Part shown: one piece after another, positions 45,304 through 54,449 of the stretch
Position numbering within the stretch: the stretch's first letter is position 1
Layout of the letters: each line of letters starts with the position of its first letter
Assembly: GCF_900089775.1 (NCBI RefSeq)
Contig: NZ_FLOB01000003.1
Coordinates: 248,001-312,000, forward strand
Reading direction: 5' to 3'
DNA: 64,000 bases
Source of the DNA: Marinomonas spartinae
GTDB taxonomy: Bacteria > Pseudomonadota > Gammaproteobacteria > Pseudomonadales > Marinomonadaceae
The notes under the pieces: model-generated
Told to the model about the DNA's origin: nothing
What the model saw: only the letters and a program-made list of their open reading frames with translations
Databases searched by the model: none
Program-made: the position numbers and the translations under genes

Positions 45304-45366
45304 ACTCTTAGGCTCTTATCATCAACAAGTCGAGAACCAGAGAGCCCTGCATAATGGGAGAAAGAA

Positions 45367-46266
45367 ATGCTCGACTTAGACCTCTGGGAACATTCTGTTC
45401 ATTCTATTTGCGGCAATTTTGACACTCAACCACATCGCAACATCCCTTTTATCGGCAAGATGAGATTAGACAATCATAATGGTTTAGGCGTTGTTCACAT
45501 CGAAACCAATGCAGAAAAGATAGTCCGTTCCAAGTCGACTAGCCAAGACGACAAAAACTATTTTGTCATCCTACAAAAGAAAGGCTCTATGGGGTTTTCT
45601 TGGTCAAACAACAATGATCTATTACTACCAGGGGAAATCGCCCTTATTGATTCGTCACTGCCTTACGACATGCACCCACAAGGCCTAATAGAGCAAATGT
45701 CAGTACACTTGCCAAAGTCTTACGTTGACCACTTATGCTCTACACATGCAAAAAATCGAATCACCAAAATTGCTCAAAATCGATCCAGTAGCCAAATGCT
45801 GTCCGCTATCTTACGTCAATTGGCAAATACCGATCACCAAGCCCCATCTCTTCAAGAAGATGGTGACGCACTGCAATGCGCTATCAGTGCATTAATCAAA
45901 CCTTCCCTTGAGATTACCAATAATGATTCAGCTTCTTCTATGAAAGAGCGTGCTAAACAGCATATATTGCGCCTTTTAACAGAAGAAAGCCTAGGTCCAG
46001 AACGTATAGCAAAAGCAATGAATATGTCGAAAAGGTCCCTTTATCGACTTTTCTCAAAAGAGAACATCAGCGTCGCTCAATTTATTTTACAGATGCGCAT
46101 CGAAAAATGCTGTGAAGACATGCGTACTGCGGACGCAATGAAACAACCATTATCAATAACGGAAGTTGCCTATCGTTGGGGTTTTTCAGACGCATCGCAA
46201 CTATCTCGCGCCTTTAAGCGGGTAAAAGGGGTCTCTCCAAGTCAGTGGCGACAAAGCCAATTTTGA
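45367..46266 (+). CDS. AraC-family regulator (AraC-binding-like sensor domain)
   Basis: 299 residues. The N-terminal 175 residues resemble the sensor part of FeaR/AlkR-type regulators (NYFVILQKKGSMGFSWSNN, GEIALIDSSLPYDM). The C-terminal AraC domain has two helix-turn-helix units (IAKAMNMSKRSLYRLFSKE and ITEVAYRWGFSDASQLSRAFKR). FeaR-type regulators control aromatic amine or aldehyde oxidation, which suits the upstream aldehyde dehydrogenase. Confidence 0.85.
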   Translation: MLDLDLWEHSVHSICGNFDTQPHRNIPFIGKMRLDNHNGLGVVHIETNAEKIVRSKSTSQDDKNYFVILQKKGSMGFSWSNNNDLLLPGEIALIDSSLPYDMHPQGLIEQMSVHLPKSYVDHLCSTHAKNRITKIAQNRSSSQMLSAILRQLANTDHQAPSLQEDGDALQCAISALIKPSLEITNNDSASSMKERAKQHILRLLTEESLGPERIAKAMNMSKRSLYRLFSKENISVAQFILQMRIEKCCEDMRTADAMKQPLSITEVAYRWGFSDASQLSRAFKRVKGVSPSQWRQSQF

Positions 46267-46519
46267 CTGGGCTCGTTCAACCACGTTATCGCCAGCCAGA
46301 TTAGCCTATCAGCCAAAACAATGAATCCTGCCTCATGCTCCAAAGAGACTTTTCGCATATGATAAATCAAGATGTAACTAAGGAAATAGCAAGCATTAAA
46401 CGCTAGGTGGATTCTATCAAAATCTACCTTTTTGACAGGGTTATGTAAATCCGCCGATTCTTACAATACAAAGCCAGCTCCGTGTATTTCAATGGGGAAA
46501 AAAATAATAAGGAGCTGCT

Positions 46520-47353
46520 ATGAACAGCATTCATAAAGAATTTAGCATTGCAAATATTCGGTCTAAACAACCTTGGTTTGTATTTTGCTCAGCTGGAGAG
46601 TACTCGGTCAAGGTTTCCAGCGTGCCATTTATTTCTCACTTCTACAGCTTTGAAGCACAAGCCTCTGTGGACGTAATCAATGCCATTCCCGATGGCTGTA
46701 TTGATATTTTATTTGATTGTGATAGCTCAAAGCCCACTGCAATTGTTTGTGGAACAACACTAGAAGCACAAAGTGTTGACTTTATTAATCAGCATCGCTA
46801 CTTTGGCGTCAGAATGTCTCCAGCCTCTATTCCTAGTTTTCTTGATATTTCTGCTTCAGAGCTAGTCAATCAAAGACCTAACTTTAATGAGACCACCCAT
46901 AAAATAAGTGATTTATTTGAAAAGATAGTCAGCGAGACTTCTTTTACCAATCAAGTCAACATTTTTTCAGACTTCCTCATTAAGTTTGGCATAAGAAATC
47001 ACTCTTCCCTCACCCAACAAGTCATCGCTCATATTTTCCATTCAAAAGGAAATGTGCAAATACAGAATCTTGAGTCGCTTACAGGCTATACGAGCCGAAC
47101 CATTCAACGACAATTTATCAACGATACCGGGATAACCCCTAAAGCTTTCTGTCGTATCGTTCGTTGCCAATTCGCCCTTTACAACATCAACCTAAATACT
47201 GAAATAAAGCAATCTGATATAGCCTATAATCTAGGTTTTAATGACCAGTCTCACTTTTCACGTGAGTTCAAATCACTACTTAACACCACACCAAACAGCT
47301 ATATCAACCACCTAAAAAACAACACTTACTTAGAAAAAATCCGTTTCCACTAA
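46520..47353 (+). CDS. AraC-family regulator 2
   Basis: 277 residues. The N-terminal half carries the DGCIDILFDCDSSKPTAIVCG pattern of AraC proteins with the DUF6597-like sensor. The C-terminal DNA-binding part is LESLTGYTSRTIQRQF and IAYNLGFNDQSHFSREFKS. AAGGAG precedes the ATG. It is a paralogue of the minus-strand gene at 48948-49811, and the two bracket an aldehyde dehydrogenase. Confidence 0.83.
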   Translation: MNSIHKEFSIANIRSKQPWFVFCSAGEYSVKVSSVPFISHFYSFEAQASVDVINAIPDGCIDILFDCDSSKPTAIVCGTTLEAQSVDFINQHRYFGVRMSPASIPSFLDISASELVNQRPNFNETTHKISDLFEKIVSETSFTNQVNIFSDFLIKFGIRNHSSLTQQVIAHIFHSKGNVQIQNLESLTGYTSRTIQRQFINDTGITPKAFCRIVRCQFALYNINLNTEIKQSDIAYNLGFNDQSHFSREFKSLLNTTPNSYINHLKNNTYLEKIRFH

Positions 47354-47492
47354 GGTTCGTCCATAGGAGGAAATAAATAATTATCAATGTCTGATTTTTG
47401 CAATACTTAAACATGACAATCAATTTAAATGAAACTATTATCGAGATGAATGTAATTTCAATAAGAATAAAAGCTACGCAATGGAGTTTAAA

Positions 47493-48902
47493 ATGAAGAA
47501 CTATCATTTGATCAATAATGGTAAAGCAATGTCCACTCTTGATTCATTCAAGGTATTTAACCCATCGACATCAGAGCTTATTGCAGAAGCTCCAAAAGCG
47601 ACTTTAGACGAACTAAACACCATCATTCAAAGTGCACGCGATGCTTTCCCACAGTGGTCCTCTCTGGCCTACTCTGAACGTCAGAACTACATCAATAAAA
47701 TTGCTGATGTGCTAGAGCAAAACAGTGAAGAAATCGCCACAATTATCACCAAAGAACAAGGCAAGCCAATCGGTGCAACGCTTGGCTCTATGTTTGAGAT
47801 AGGTGGAGCAGTTGCCTGGACGCGCTACACAGCAACTCTAGAGATGCCTGTTAAAATACTACAAGAAGACGAAAACGGTCGCGTAGAACTGCATCGTCGT
47901 CCATTGGGTGTGGTGGCTTCAATAACCCCATGGAATTGGCCTGTGCTAATTGCTATTTGGCACATTATTCCTGCGCTACTATCAGGCAACACGGTTGTTT
48001 GTAAACCATCGCCTTATACACCTCTCTCGACTCTTCGTATGATCGAGCTGATGAACTCCGTATTACCAAAAGGTGTAATCAACAGTGTTACCGGTGGTGA
48101 TGAGCTAGGCGCTGCATTATCCAATCACTCAGACATTAATAAAATTGTTTTCACTGGATCTACGGCAACGGGCAAAAAAGTCATGTCCTCTGCTGCTGAT
48201 ACTCTAAAACACCTAACACTTGAACTAGGTGGCAATGATGCTGGTATTGTATTACCAGATTGCGACCCAGAAGCCATTGCCCCAGGCTTGTTCTGGGGGG
48301 CATTCATCAACAATGGCCAAACTTGTGCCGCAATGAAGCGTCTATATGTTCATAGATCTATCTATGACCAAGTCTGCGAGTCATTAACTAACTTTGCAAA
48401 AAACATTAAAGTTGGCGACGGATTTGAAGAAGGTGCGGAACTTGGACCAGTTCAGAACAAGATGCAGTTTGATATCGTTAACCGCCTTGTTACGCAGTCT
48501 GTCGAGCAAGGAGGCAAAGTGCTACTTGGTGGCCCATTAGACAATCCAAAAGACCTGTTCTTCCCAATCACCTTGGTTGCCATCGAAGACAATCAAAACC
48601 CATTGGTTCAAAACGAGCAATTTGGCCCAGCTTTACCGATCATTCCTTACGACACCGTCGAGGAAGCGATTGCCATGGCGAATGACAACGATGCAGGCCT
48701 AGGTGGATCCGTGTGGTCAACAGACAAAGCCAAGGCATCAAGTGTTGCAGCAAGGATGGAATGTGGCAGTGTTTGGATTAATAAACACGGTGCAGTTCAA
48801 CCTAACTCACCTTTTGGTGGCACTAAGTCATCTGGGCTTGGCGTTGAATTTGGTGAAGAAGGATTACTAGCCAACACCAACATTCAGTGCATACTCTCTT
48901 AA
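47493..48902 (+). CDS. NAD-dependent aldehyde dehydrogenase 2
   Basis: 469 residues of the ALDH superfamily. Catalytic glutamate in LELGGND, cysteine in NGQTCAAMKR, and the NAD-binding TPWNWPV and TGSTATGKKV are seen. ATG 47493 is chosen because GGAG lies six bases before it; an earlier in-frame ATG at 47481 has no such site. The C-terminal part resembles phenylacetaldehyde- and indoleacetaldehyde-type enzymes in layout. The substrate cannot be read from the sequence. Confidence 0.87.
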   Translation: MKNYHLINNGKAMSTLDSFKVFNPSTSELIAEAPKATLDELNTIIQSARDAFPQWSSLAYSERQNYINKIADVLEQNSEEIATIITKEQGKPIGATLGSMFEIGGAVAWTRYTATLEMPVKILQEDENGRVELHRRPLGVVASITPWNWPVLIAIWHIIPALLSGNTVVCKPSPYTPLSTLRMIELMNSVLPKGVINSVTGGDELGAALSNHSDINKIVFTGSTATGKKVMSSAADTLKHLTLELGGNDAGIVLPDCDPEAIAPGLFWGAFINNGQTCAAMKRLYVHRSIYDQVCESLTNFAKNIKVGDGFEEGAELGPVQNKMQFDIVNRLVTQSVEQGGKVLLGGPLDNPKDLFFPITLVAIEDNQNPLVQNEQFGPALPIIPYDTVEEAIAMANDNDAGLGGSVWSTDKAKASSVAARMECGSVWINKHGAVQPNSPFGGTKSSGLGVEFGEEGLLANTNIQCILS

Positions 48903-48947
48903 GCAATGAGCTGGTCGTCTAACACCGTTAGGCGACCAGCCTTCCAC

Positions 48948-49811
48948 TCAATAAAGTGAACTGGCAATAGTGTTTCTTCTAATAACAACATTTGAAGTTT
49001 CTTTAATGAATTGCTTTGGTGTCATATCAGCAAAAAACTTCACTTCTTTTGATAGATGAGATTCATCATAATAAGAAGACGAAATCAGATCATTCAATGA
49101 AAGTAGTTTATGTCGCCCATCAAACAAAATGAGCTCAATCAAACTTTGAAAGCGAACAATCCTGCTATATTGCTTAGGCGACATGCCAACTGCGTTAGTA
49201 AACTTATCCCTAATTAGGCGCTCACTTGATCCAATATACTCGGCCAACGCGGATATCTTCATATTCCCTCTATCTTCCAATATTTTATTAATACTGTGAT
49301 CAATGAAGTCCATTTTTTGGGGTTCAAAAAAGCCAAAAGCGGTCAACCATTGTTGAGTTAGTAAGATACGTTTTTTAAAGTTTTGGGCCAAAGCTATCTT
49401 CTCGGATAACTCTTTTCCAAAACAATTCAACCCGGATAATGAAACGCCTGTATTGATAAGCTCAGAATAATGAAAAAAGGACAACCTCCTACTTACCGAG
49501 GTAGATAACCTAATACCGTAATAGGTTTTTCCCGCGTTAAACTTGATATGCTGAGGAGTAAGAACAGATCCCCAGATCGTAGACGAAACATTGTCTTGAT
49601 CGCAACAAAACTGAATATCCGCACAACCATCTGCAACCACCATAGTGTGATCAGAAGACGCATGAAACTGATAGTACAATACAGATATATTTTTGTAGTT
49701 CACAATGCATTCTTTATAATCTTCAAAATCAGAAGAAAAACAATACTGAATAGGTATAGAACGGTAGTTCATAAAAAAATCTTTTTTTATAACTTTTTCA
49801 GCCACATCCAA
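48948..49811 (-). CDS. AraC-family regulator 3
   Basis: 287 residues (or 274 from the internal ATG at 49772). It has the same sensor pattern as regulator 2 (VVADGCADIQFCCDQDNVSSTIWG shortened: VVADGCADIQFCCDQD) and a C-terminal AraC domain (ALAEYIGSSERLIRDKF, HLSKEVKFFADMTPKQF). It lies 220 bp from iacH on the same strand. No MarR-type iacR is present, so this is one candidate iac regulator. Confidence 0.78.
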   Translation of the reverse strand: MDVAEKVIKKDFFMNYRSIPIQYCFSSDFEDYKECIVNYKNISVLYYQFHASSDHTMVVADGCADIQFCCDQDNVSSTIWGSVLTPQHIKFNAGKTYYGIRLSTSVSRRLSFFHYSELINTGVSLSGLNCFGKELSEKIALAQNFKKRILLTQQWLTAFGFFEPQKMDFIDHSINKILEDRGNMKISALAEYIGSSERLIRDKFTNAVGMSPKQYSRIVRFQSLIELILFDGRHKLLSLNDLISSSYYDESHLSKEVKFFADMTPKQFIKETSNVVIRRNTIASSLY

Positions 49812-50034
49812 CTGACATAAAAAATTAGAGCAAAGTTAGCTATCCGAGCACTTCTCCTACTATTCCCCTTAACTACCAGTATGAATAAGATTAAGACCTT
49901 ATCGCAATATTGATCTCAACAAGGACACTAAAATAAGCATCTGCAATGATGAAAAGTAGCCATAAGTTTAGCGTCCCTATTCATTCGATAGCACAGAATC
50001 AGATAAACCACTCTTATTATCAGAACAAAGCAGC

Positions 50035-51324
50035 TCAATTTAACAATTCTTTGAGCCAGCTAGCAAGACTCAATAAGCCATCGTCTTCGCGCACTCTTCC
50101 GATAAGCTGCAATCCTAAAGGGATGCCATTTTCATCTTTCATACCCGATACGTTAATGACAGGAAGCCCCATAGCCTGCCAAGGACGACTCATGTGTGGT
50201 GCACCAGTGGCAGCATGACCTAGCGGTGCGATATCTGGTGCAGCAGGCGCTAAGATGGCATCAGCCTTTGGCACATAACGCCATAACCAATCTCGACACG
50301 CTTGCACCGCCTCCAATGACGCGACATAACTTGAACGATCCATAGTAAGACCTTGTTCCATCAAAGTGGCTAATGGGTCGCTTAGTTGGTTTGGCTGAAA
50401 GGATTCTATCACCAAGTTACGACACACTTCCCAGGCCATGATATTAATATGGTGGTTCACCATGTCTTTTATGCGATTACCAGCATCCAACTCAACCACT
50501 TTGACGCCTTGCGCCTTGAGCTTATCTACAGCCTTTTGTGTAGCACTTTCCATCGCTGGTGACGTCTCACCAACCGATTCTCCATGACAGACCAATACGC
50601 ATTTTGGCGCTATTGATTCACTCGCTTTAATAGAAGCAGGCTGACGCAACAAGATCGCGCGCAGTAGCTGAATATCTTCAACATTACGCGCAAACAGCCC
50701 CAGTGAATCAAGCGACTGGGCCAATGGCTGGCCACCACGTAATGAAAATTCGCCACGACTTCCTACGTAACCAATGGCACCACAATAAGCAGCAGGACGA
50801 ATCACCGACGCTGCAGTTTGAGAACCCAACGCCATTGGCACCATGTTGTCGGCAATGGCAGCAGCAGAACCACTAGACGATCCCCCAGGTGTACGTTCTA
50901 AATCGGCAGGATTTTTGGTTTTTCCCGGTTTGAAATAAGCAAATTCTGTCGTAACGGTTTTCCCTAACACTATGCCACCCGCAGCACGAATTAAGGCGAC
51001 ACAGGTTGCATCTTCAACTGGCTGTCGTCCAGCATGAATCGATGAACCCATTTCCGTAGGCATTTCCTCGGTGTCAATAATATCCTTCACACCCAATGGC
51101 AGTCCTTTTAACAAACTGGCATCAAAGAAGGCTTTATCAGCTTGATAATAAGCAAGATATTCATCACGAGTACGCTTCTTTTGCCAAGCACCTACCTCAG
51201 GCTCGCGGGCTTCTATGCGATCAAAACAAGCGTGAATGAGCGCTTCGGTAGTGCAATCCCCTTCTTCTATGGCGCGTAGCATTTGGCACAAGCCCATTTC
51301 ATTTACATCAATGCTCTTATTCAT
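50035..51324 (-). CDS. iacH: Amidase, IacH-like
   Basis: 429 residues of the amidase signature family. The Ser-Ser-Lys triad is visible: lysine in GVKDIIDTEE, serine in TPGGSSSGSAAA, nucleophile serine in GSQTAASVIRPAAY. In iac clusters IacH is the amidase-like member. It may hydrolyse indole-3-acetamide or a conjugate to indoleacetate; its need in the pathway is not settled. It is separated from iacG by 280 bp with a strong inverted repeat, so it may be expressed differently. Confidence 0.78.
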   Translation of the reverse strand: MNKSIDVNEMGLCQMLRAIEEGDCTTEALIHACFDRIEAREPEVGAWQKKRTRDEYLAYYQADKAFFDASLLKGLPLGVKDIIDTEEMPTEMGSSIHAGRQPVEDATCVALIRAAGGIVLGKTVTTEFAYFKPGKTKNPADLERTPGGSSSGSAAAIADNMVPMALGSQTAASVIRPAAYCGAIGYVGSRGEFSLRGGQPLAQSLDSLGLFARNVEDIQLLRAILLRQPASIKASESIAPKCVLVCHGESVGETSPAMESATQKAVDKLKAQGVKVVELDAGNRIKDMVNHHINIMAWEVCRNLVIESFQPNQLSDPLATLMEQGLTMDRSSYVASLEAVQACRDWLWRYVPKADAILAPAAPDIAPLGHAATGAPHMSRPWQAMGLPVINVSGMKDENGIPLGLQLIGRVREDDGLLSLASWLKELLN

Positions 51325-51548
51325 AAATAAACTGCCTACTCGTGTTGTAAAAAAATTTTAAATCTCATTAGAGTAAATAAAGACGCTCGACCTAACATCA
51401 CGCCCTGCGTGCCAAGATGACTTTCACTGCGTTGCTACTACAACGAAAGCCTCTGTCTTGCAATATGCCTATTTCACCATCCATCGCATAGATAATGGCA
51501 GGTGGAGCGCTGAAGGAAGACAAGACGCCATCAAGCTGACGATCCTTA

Positions 51549-51589
51549 TGATTGCTCACTTAAAGCGGTCAATTGATAGTGAGCAATCA
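51549..51589. repeat. 12 bp perfect inverted repeat between iacG and iacH
   Basis: TGATTGCTCACT (51549-51560) and AGTGAGCAATCA (51578-51589) enclose 17 bases. There is no T run after either arm, so it may be an attenuator, operator or RNA end-protecting stem rather than a full terminator. Confidence 0.65.
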
Positions 51590-51604
51590 CAGCCTCTCTA
51601 TGGA

Positions 51605-52108
51605 TTACTTTGTTTGAGCGACGGATTGCTCATTCAAACAGTGGTAAGCTCGGTTGAAATACACTAAGCCTTGACCATCCGTGCCAACTTTTGCGTCTTT
51701 CACACGACAATAAAAGACGTTATGAGAGCCAATTTCATGGCTTTCATGGATTTCGCAATCAAAACTAACTAAGGCTTCATCCAATGCAGGCGCGCCCGTT
51801 GTAAGCGTTGTCCATTGATGCTTAGCAAAGCGCTCTTCACTGGTTAAATCACGGTTGGCAAAATCCCAAGAAACATCTTGATGATGACTTTGCAATACGT
51901 TCACACACAATACCGCGTTCTTTTTAAAGTGAGGATTAGCGAATGAGTTACGATTCATACACACCAACAAAGTCGGTGGCTCATCTGTCACACTGGTTAC
52001 AGCGGTTGCTGTAAAACCAAAACGTCCAGCTTCACCATCGGTAGTGATCACGGACACGGCACCACCCAGCATAGACATGCCATCGCGGAATAGTTTTGTA
52101 TCAATCAT
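51605..52108 (-). CDS. iacG: Flavin reductase, IacG-like
   Basis: 167 residues of the NADH:flavin reductase family (GAVSVITTDGEAGRFGFTATAVTSV, shortened: AVSVITTDGEAGRFGFTA; CMNRNSFANPHF; EIGSHNVFYCRVKD). It supplies reduced flavin, most likely to the IacA oxygenase (known for iac systems). Follows iacF by 28 bp. Confidence 0.87.
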   Translation of the reverse strand: MIDTKLFRDGMSMLGGAVSVITTDGEAGRFGFTATAVTSVTDEPPTLLVCMNRNSFANPHFKKNAVLCVNVLQSHHQDVSWDFANRDLTSEERFAKHQWTTLTTGAPALDEALVSFDCEIHESHEIGSHNVFYCRVKDAKVGTDGQGLVYFNRAYHCLNEQSVAQTK

Positions 52109-52136
52109 AGTATTCTCCTTCCCTTATCAGGGGGTA

Positions 52137-53090
52137 TTAAATATCGAGAACAAGTCGAGGAGAAAGTGAACGAGAACAACACAAAGTAATTTGATCATTG
52201 TCTTCTTTCTCTTCTTCCGTCAGGTAAACATCACGGTGCTCCGGCGTGCCTTCAATCACATCACAAAGACAAGTGCCACATGTCCCCTGCTCACAGGAAA
52301 CTTTCACTTTCACGCCAGCCGCTTTTAGTGCATCAGCGATACTTTCGTTTTCACCAACCTGTACCGTAACGCCACTTTGCTCAGCAACGACTTCAAAGCT
52401 TGCACCGCCTGTTTCAACTTCCACATTAAAAAACTCTTTGTGTACGTTGCTATCAGCCATCCCGAGATTTTTCGCGGTGCTAATCACCCAATCCATAAAA
52501 CCGTTCGGACCACAAACATAAAGATGAGTATCTGCATCAGCGTCTTTCAAAACCGCTTCCAAATCCAAACGCTGATCTTCAGAATCAAAATGTAAATCAA
52601 CATGATTGGAGAATGAACAAGACGCTAACTCATCAAGGAAACCACTTGTTTCAGGCGAACGACTGCAATAATGCAACTCAAATGCCTTGCCTTCTGCCTT
52701 CAAGGAATACGCCATCGCAATCATCGGCGTGATTCCGATACCGCCACCAATCAAGATAGAACGCTTAGCACTTTTCTCTAATGGAAAGTGGTTACGCGGA
52801 ATACCAATGGTTAGTTCGGAGCCCTCTTGCAAATTGAGATGAGCTGCCACCGACCCGCCACGCGAGTTCGGATCTTTTAAAATACCTAAACGATATGCAC
52901 TGGTGTCTGCAGGGTCACTACACAGCGAATACTGACGAATCAGATCATCACCTAAATGCACATCAACGTGTGCACCGGCCTCAAAAGCTGGCAATGCCTC
53001 ACCATTGAGGCTCGCAAGCTCTAAAGCCATCACACCGTCAGTGTGGTTTTCTCGTTTACGAACAACGACTTTCAATAATGTTTCAGACAT
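52137..53090 (-). CDS. iacF: Rieske oxygenase reductase component, IacF-like
   Basis: 317 residues of the phthalate dioxygenase reductase / VanB type. It has an FMN-binding region (DLIRQYSLCSDPAD), an NAD-binding region (SILIGGGIGITPMIAMAYSL) and a C-terminal plant-type 2Fe-2S domain (SCEQGTCGTCLCDVIEG plus LCCSR). GGGAGGAGAG precedes ATG 53088-53090. It passes electrons to the IacC/IacD dioxygenase. Confidence 0.9.
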   Translation of the reverse strand: MSETLLKVVVRKRENHTDGVMALELASLNGEALPAFEAGAHVDVHLGDDLIRQYSLCSDPADTSAYRLGILKDPNSRGGSVAAHLNLQEGSELTIGIPRNHFPLEKSAKRSILIGGGIGITPMIAMAYSLKAEGKAFELHYCSRSPETSGFLDELASCSFSNHVDLHFDSEDQRLDLEAVLKDADADTHLYVCGPNGFMDWVISTAKNLGMADSNVHKEFFNVEVETGGASFEVVAEQSGVTVQVGENESIADALKAAGVKVKVSCEQGTCGTCLCDVIEGTPEHRDVYLTEEEKEDNDQITLCCSRSLSPRLVLDI

Positions 53091-53176
53091 GCAACTCTCC
53101 TCCCGACCCAGGCCGAAGTCGGGACCCTGGTTCACAAACATAACTCAAATAGAACTCGCTAAGCAGGCAACTCTGC

Positions 53177-53932
53177 TTAACGCATAAACAAACCGCCATT
53201 GACATCCCATGTTGTTCCGGTGGTGAAATAGGCTTCTGGACGAGCAAATTGCACGACCATATCACCAATAAAGTCCGCATCACCTAGTTGACCAACAGGA
53301 ATCGCGCCCAACAAGGTTGGCAAACGCTCTTCTGGCACCAAAGCGGTCACCATTGGTGAATCAATCGGTCCAGGCGCAATGGCATTAACAGTCACACCCT
53401 TGGTAGCAAGCTCTTTGGCAAAGACTTTGGTTACCGTCAAGATGCCACCTTTGGAAGCGGCATAATGAGCGCCTGTTGAAGTGCCTCCATTTTGTCCAGC
53501 CAAAGACGACATATTGATGATACGGCCATAGCCTTGTTCAGCCATGTGTTTACCCATCACTTGACAACCAACAAACACACCACCAAGATTGATATTCACC
53601 ACCTCATTAAACTCTTCAGGGGAAATATCCATAACCGGTGTGGCTTTCGTTACCGCCGCGTTATTGACCAACACATGCAATGCACCAAACTCAGCCAGAG
53701 CAAACTTCAGTGCATTTTCGAAATCGGACTTCTTGGCGATATTTAACTCGCAAGCAATGGCGCTTTTCCCTTCTGGATCAAGGGAAAGCGCGGCTGATTT
53801 AGCCGCCTCTCCATTAGCATCGGTCAATACCACACGAAAACCCGCCGCACACAAACGTGATGCGATATGAAACCCAAGCCCTTGCGCGGCACCGGTTACC
53901 AGTGCCACGTTTGATTGTGTAGATTGAGACAT
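53177..53932 (-). CDS. iacE: Short-chain dehydrogenase, IacE-like
   Basis: 251 residues of the SDR family. The cofactor motif is TGAAQGLGF, then NNAAV, catalytic serine in MSSLAGQ and YAASK. GAGGGCG precedes ATG 53930-53932. IacE is placed early in the indoleacetate route acting on a hydroxylated or oxindole intermediate; the exact step is taken from family work, not from this sequence. Confidence 0.85.
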   Translation of the reverse strand: MSQSTQSNVALVTGAAQGLGFHIASRLCAAGFRVVLTDANGEAAKSAALSLDPEGKSAIACELNIAKKSDFENALKFALAEFGALHVLVNNAAVTKATPVMDISPEEFNEVVNINLGGVFVGCQVMGKHMAEQGYGRIINMSSLAGQNGGTSTGAHYAASKGGILTVTKVFAKELATKGVTVNAIAPGPIDSPMVTALVPEERLPTLLGAIPVGQLGDADFIGDMVVQFARPEAYFTTGTTWDVNGGLFMR

Positions 53933-53965
53933 TATTTCGCCCTCTTTTTGGGTCATCAAAGACCG

Positions 53966-54448
53966 TTAAAAGATGAAACTTACTGTACGTAAGAAACCGT
54001 CAGCATGCATCAGTTTGACCACTTTACGATCAATTACAAAACCGTCATCTGTTGGCTTTAAGCGATACTCTAAGTCAGCAGGGTATGACACAAGATTGCC
54101 GTGACGCAATTCATTCAATGTCATAGCACAGCGCACAACCACATAGTCTGCCGTTTCTTCTAAGATACGCACACGGGATACCATACGAACCGTGCCGCTG
54201 ACAGAGCTAGCCGACACAGACTCACCACTATCCAAACGAGCCACACGCATACGACGCATATCAGCATCATCTAACGCTAGATTTAAGGTGTTTTCATAAT
54301 CCGTTTCATTGTTGTCGGTCGGCACAATGTATAAACCGTTTTTATCCCAAAGAGACAACCATTCTTGATATTCTTTGTGATCTAACAGATCAGCTTCGTG
54401 CCAAATAAACGCCGTTGCCTTATTAAGCAGGTCTGTATTAATTGTCAT
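53966..54448 (-). CDS. iacD: Aromatic ring-hydroxylating dioxygenase small subunit, IacD-like
   Basis: 160 residues of the ring-hydroxylating beta subunit family (cystatin-like fold; FIWHEADLLDHKEYQEWLSLW at the start, YIVPTDNNETDYENTLNLALDD region). It starts one base after the iacC stop. Structural partner of IacC. Confidence 0.9.
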   Translation of the reverse strand: MTINTDLLNKATAFIWHEADLLDHKEYQEWLSLWDKNGLYIVPTDNNETDYENTLNLALDDADMRRMRVARLDSGESVSASSVSGTVRMVSRVRILEETADYVVVRCAMTLNELRHGNLVSYPADLEYRLKPTDDGFVIDRKVVKLMHADGFLRTVSFIF

Positions 54449-54449
54449 C

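Noticed and set aside
51458..51667. Open frame between iacH and iacG, plus strand
   Set aside because: Runs antisense into the iacG end and covers the inverted repeat; no start signal.
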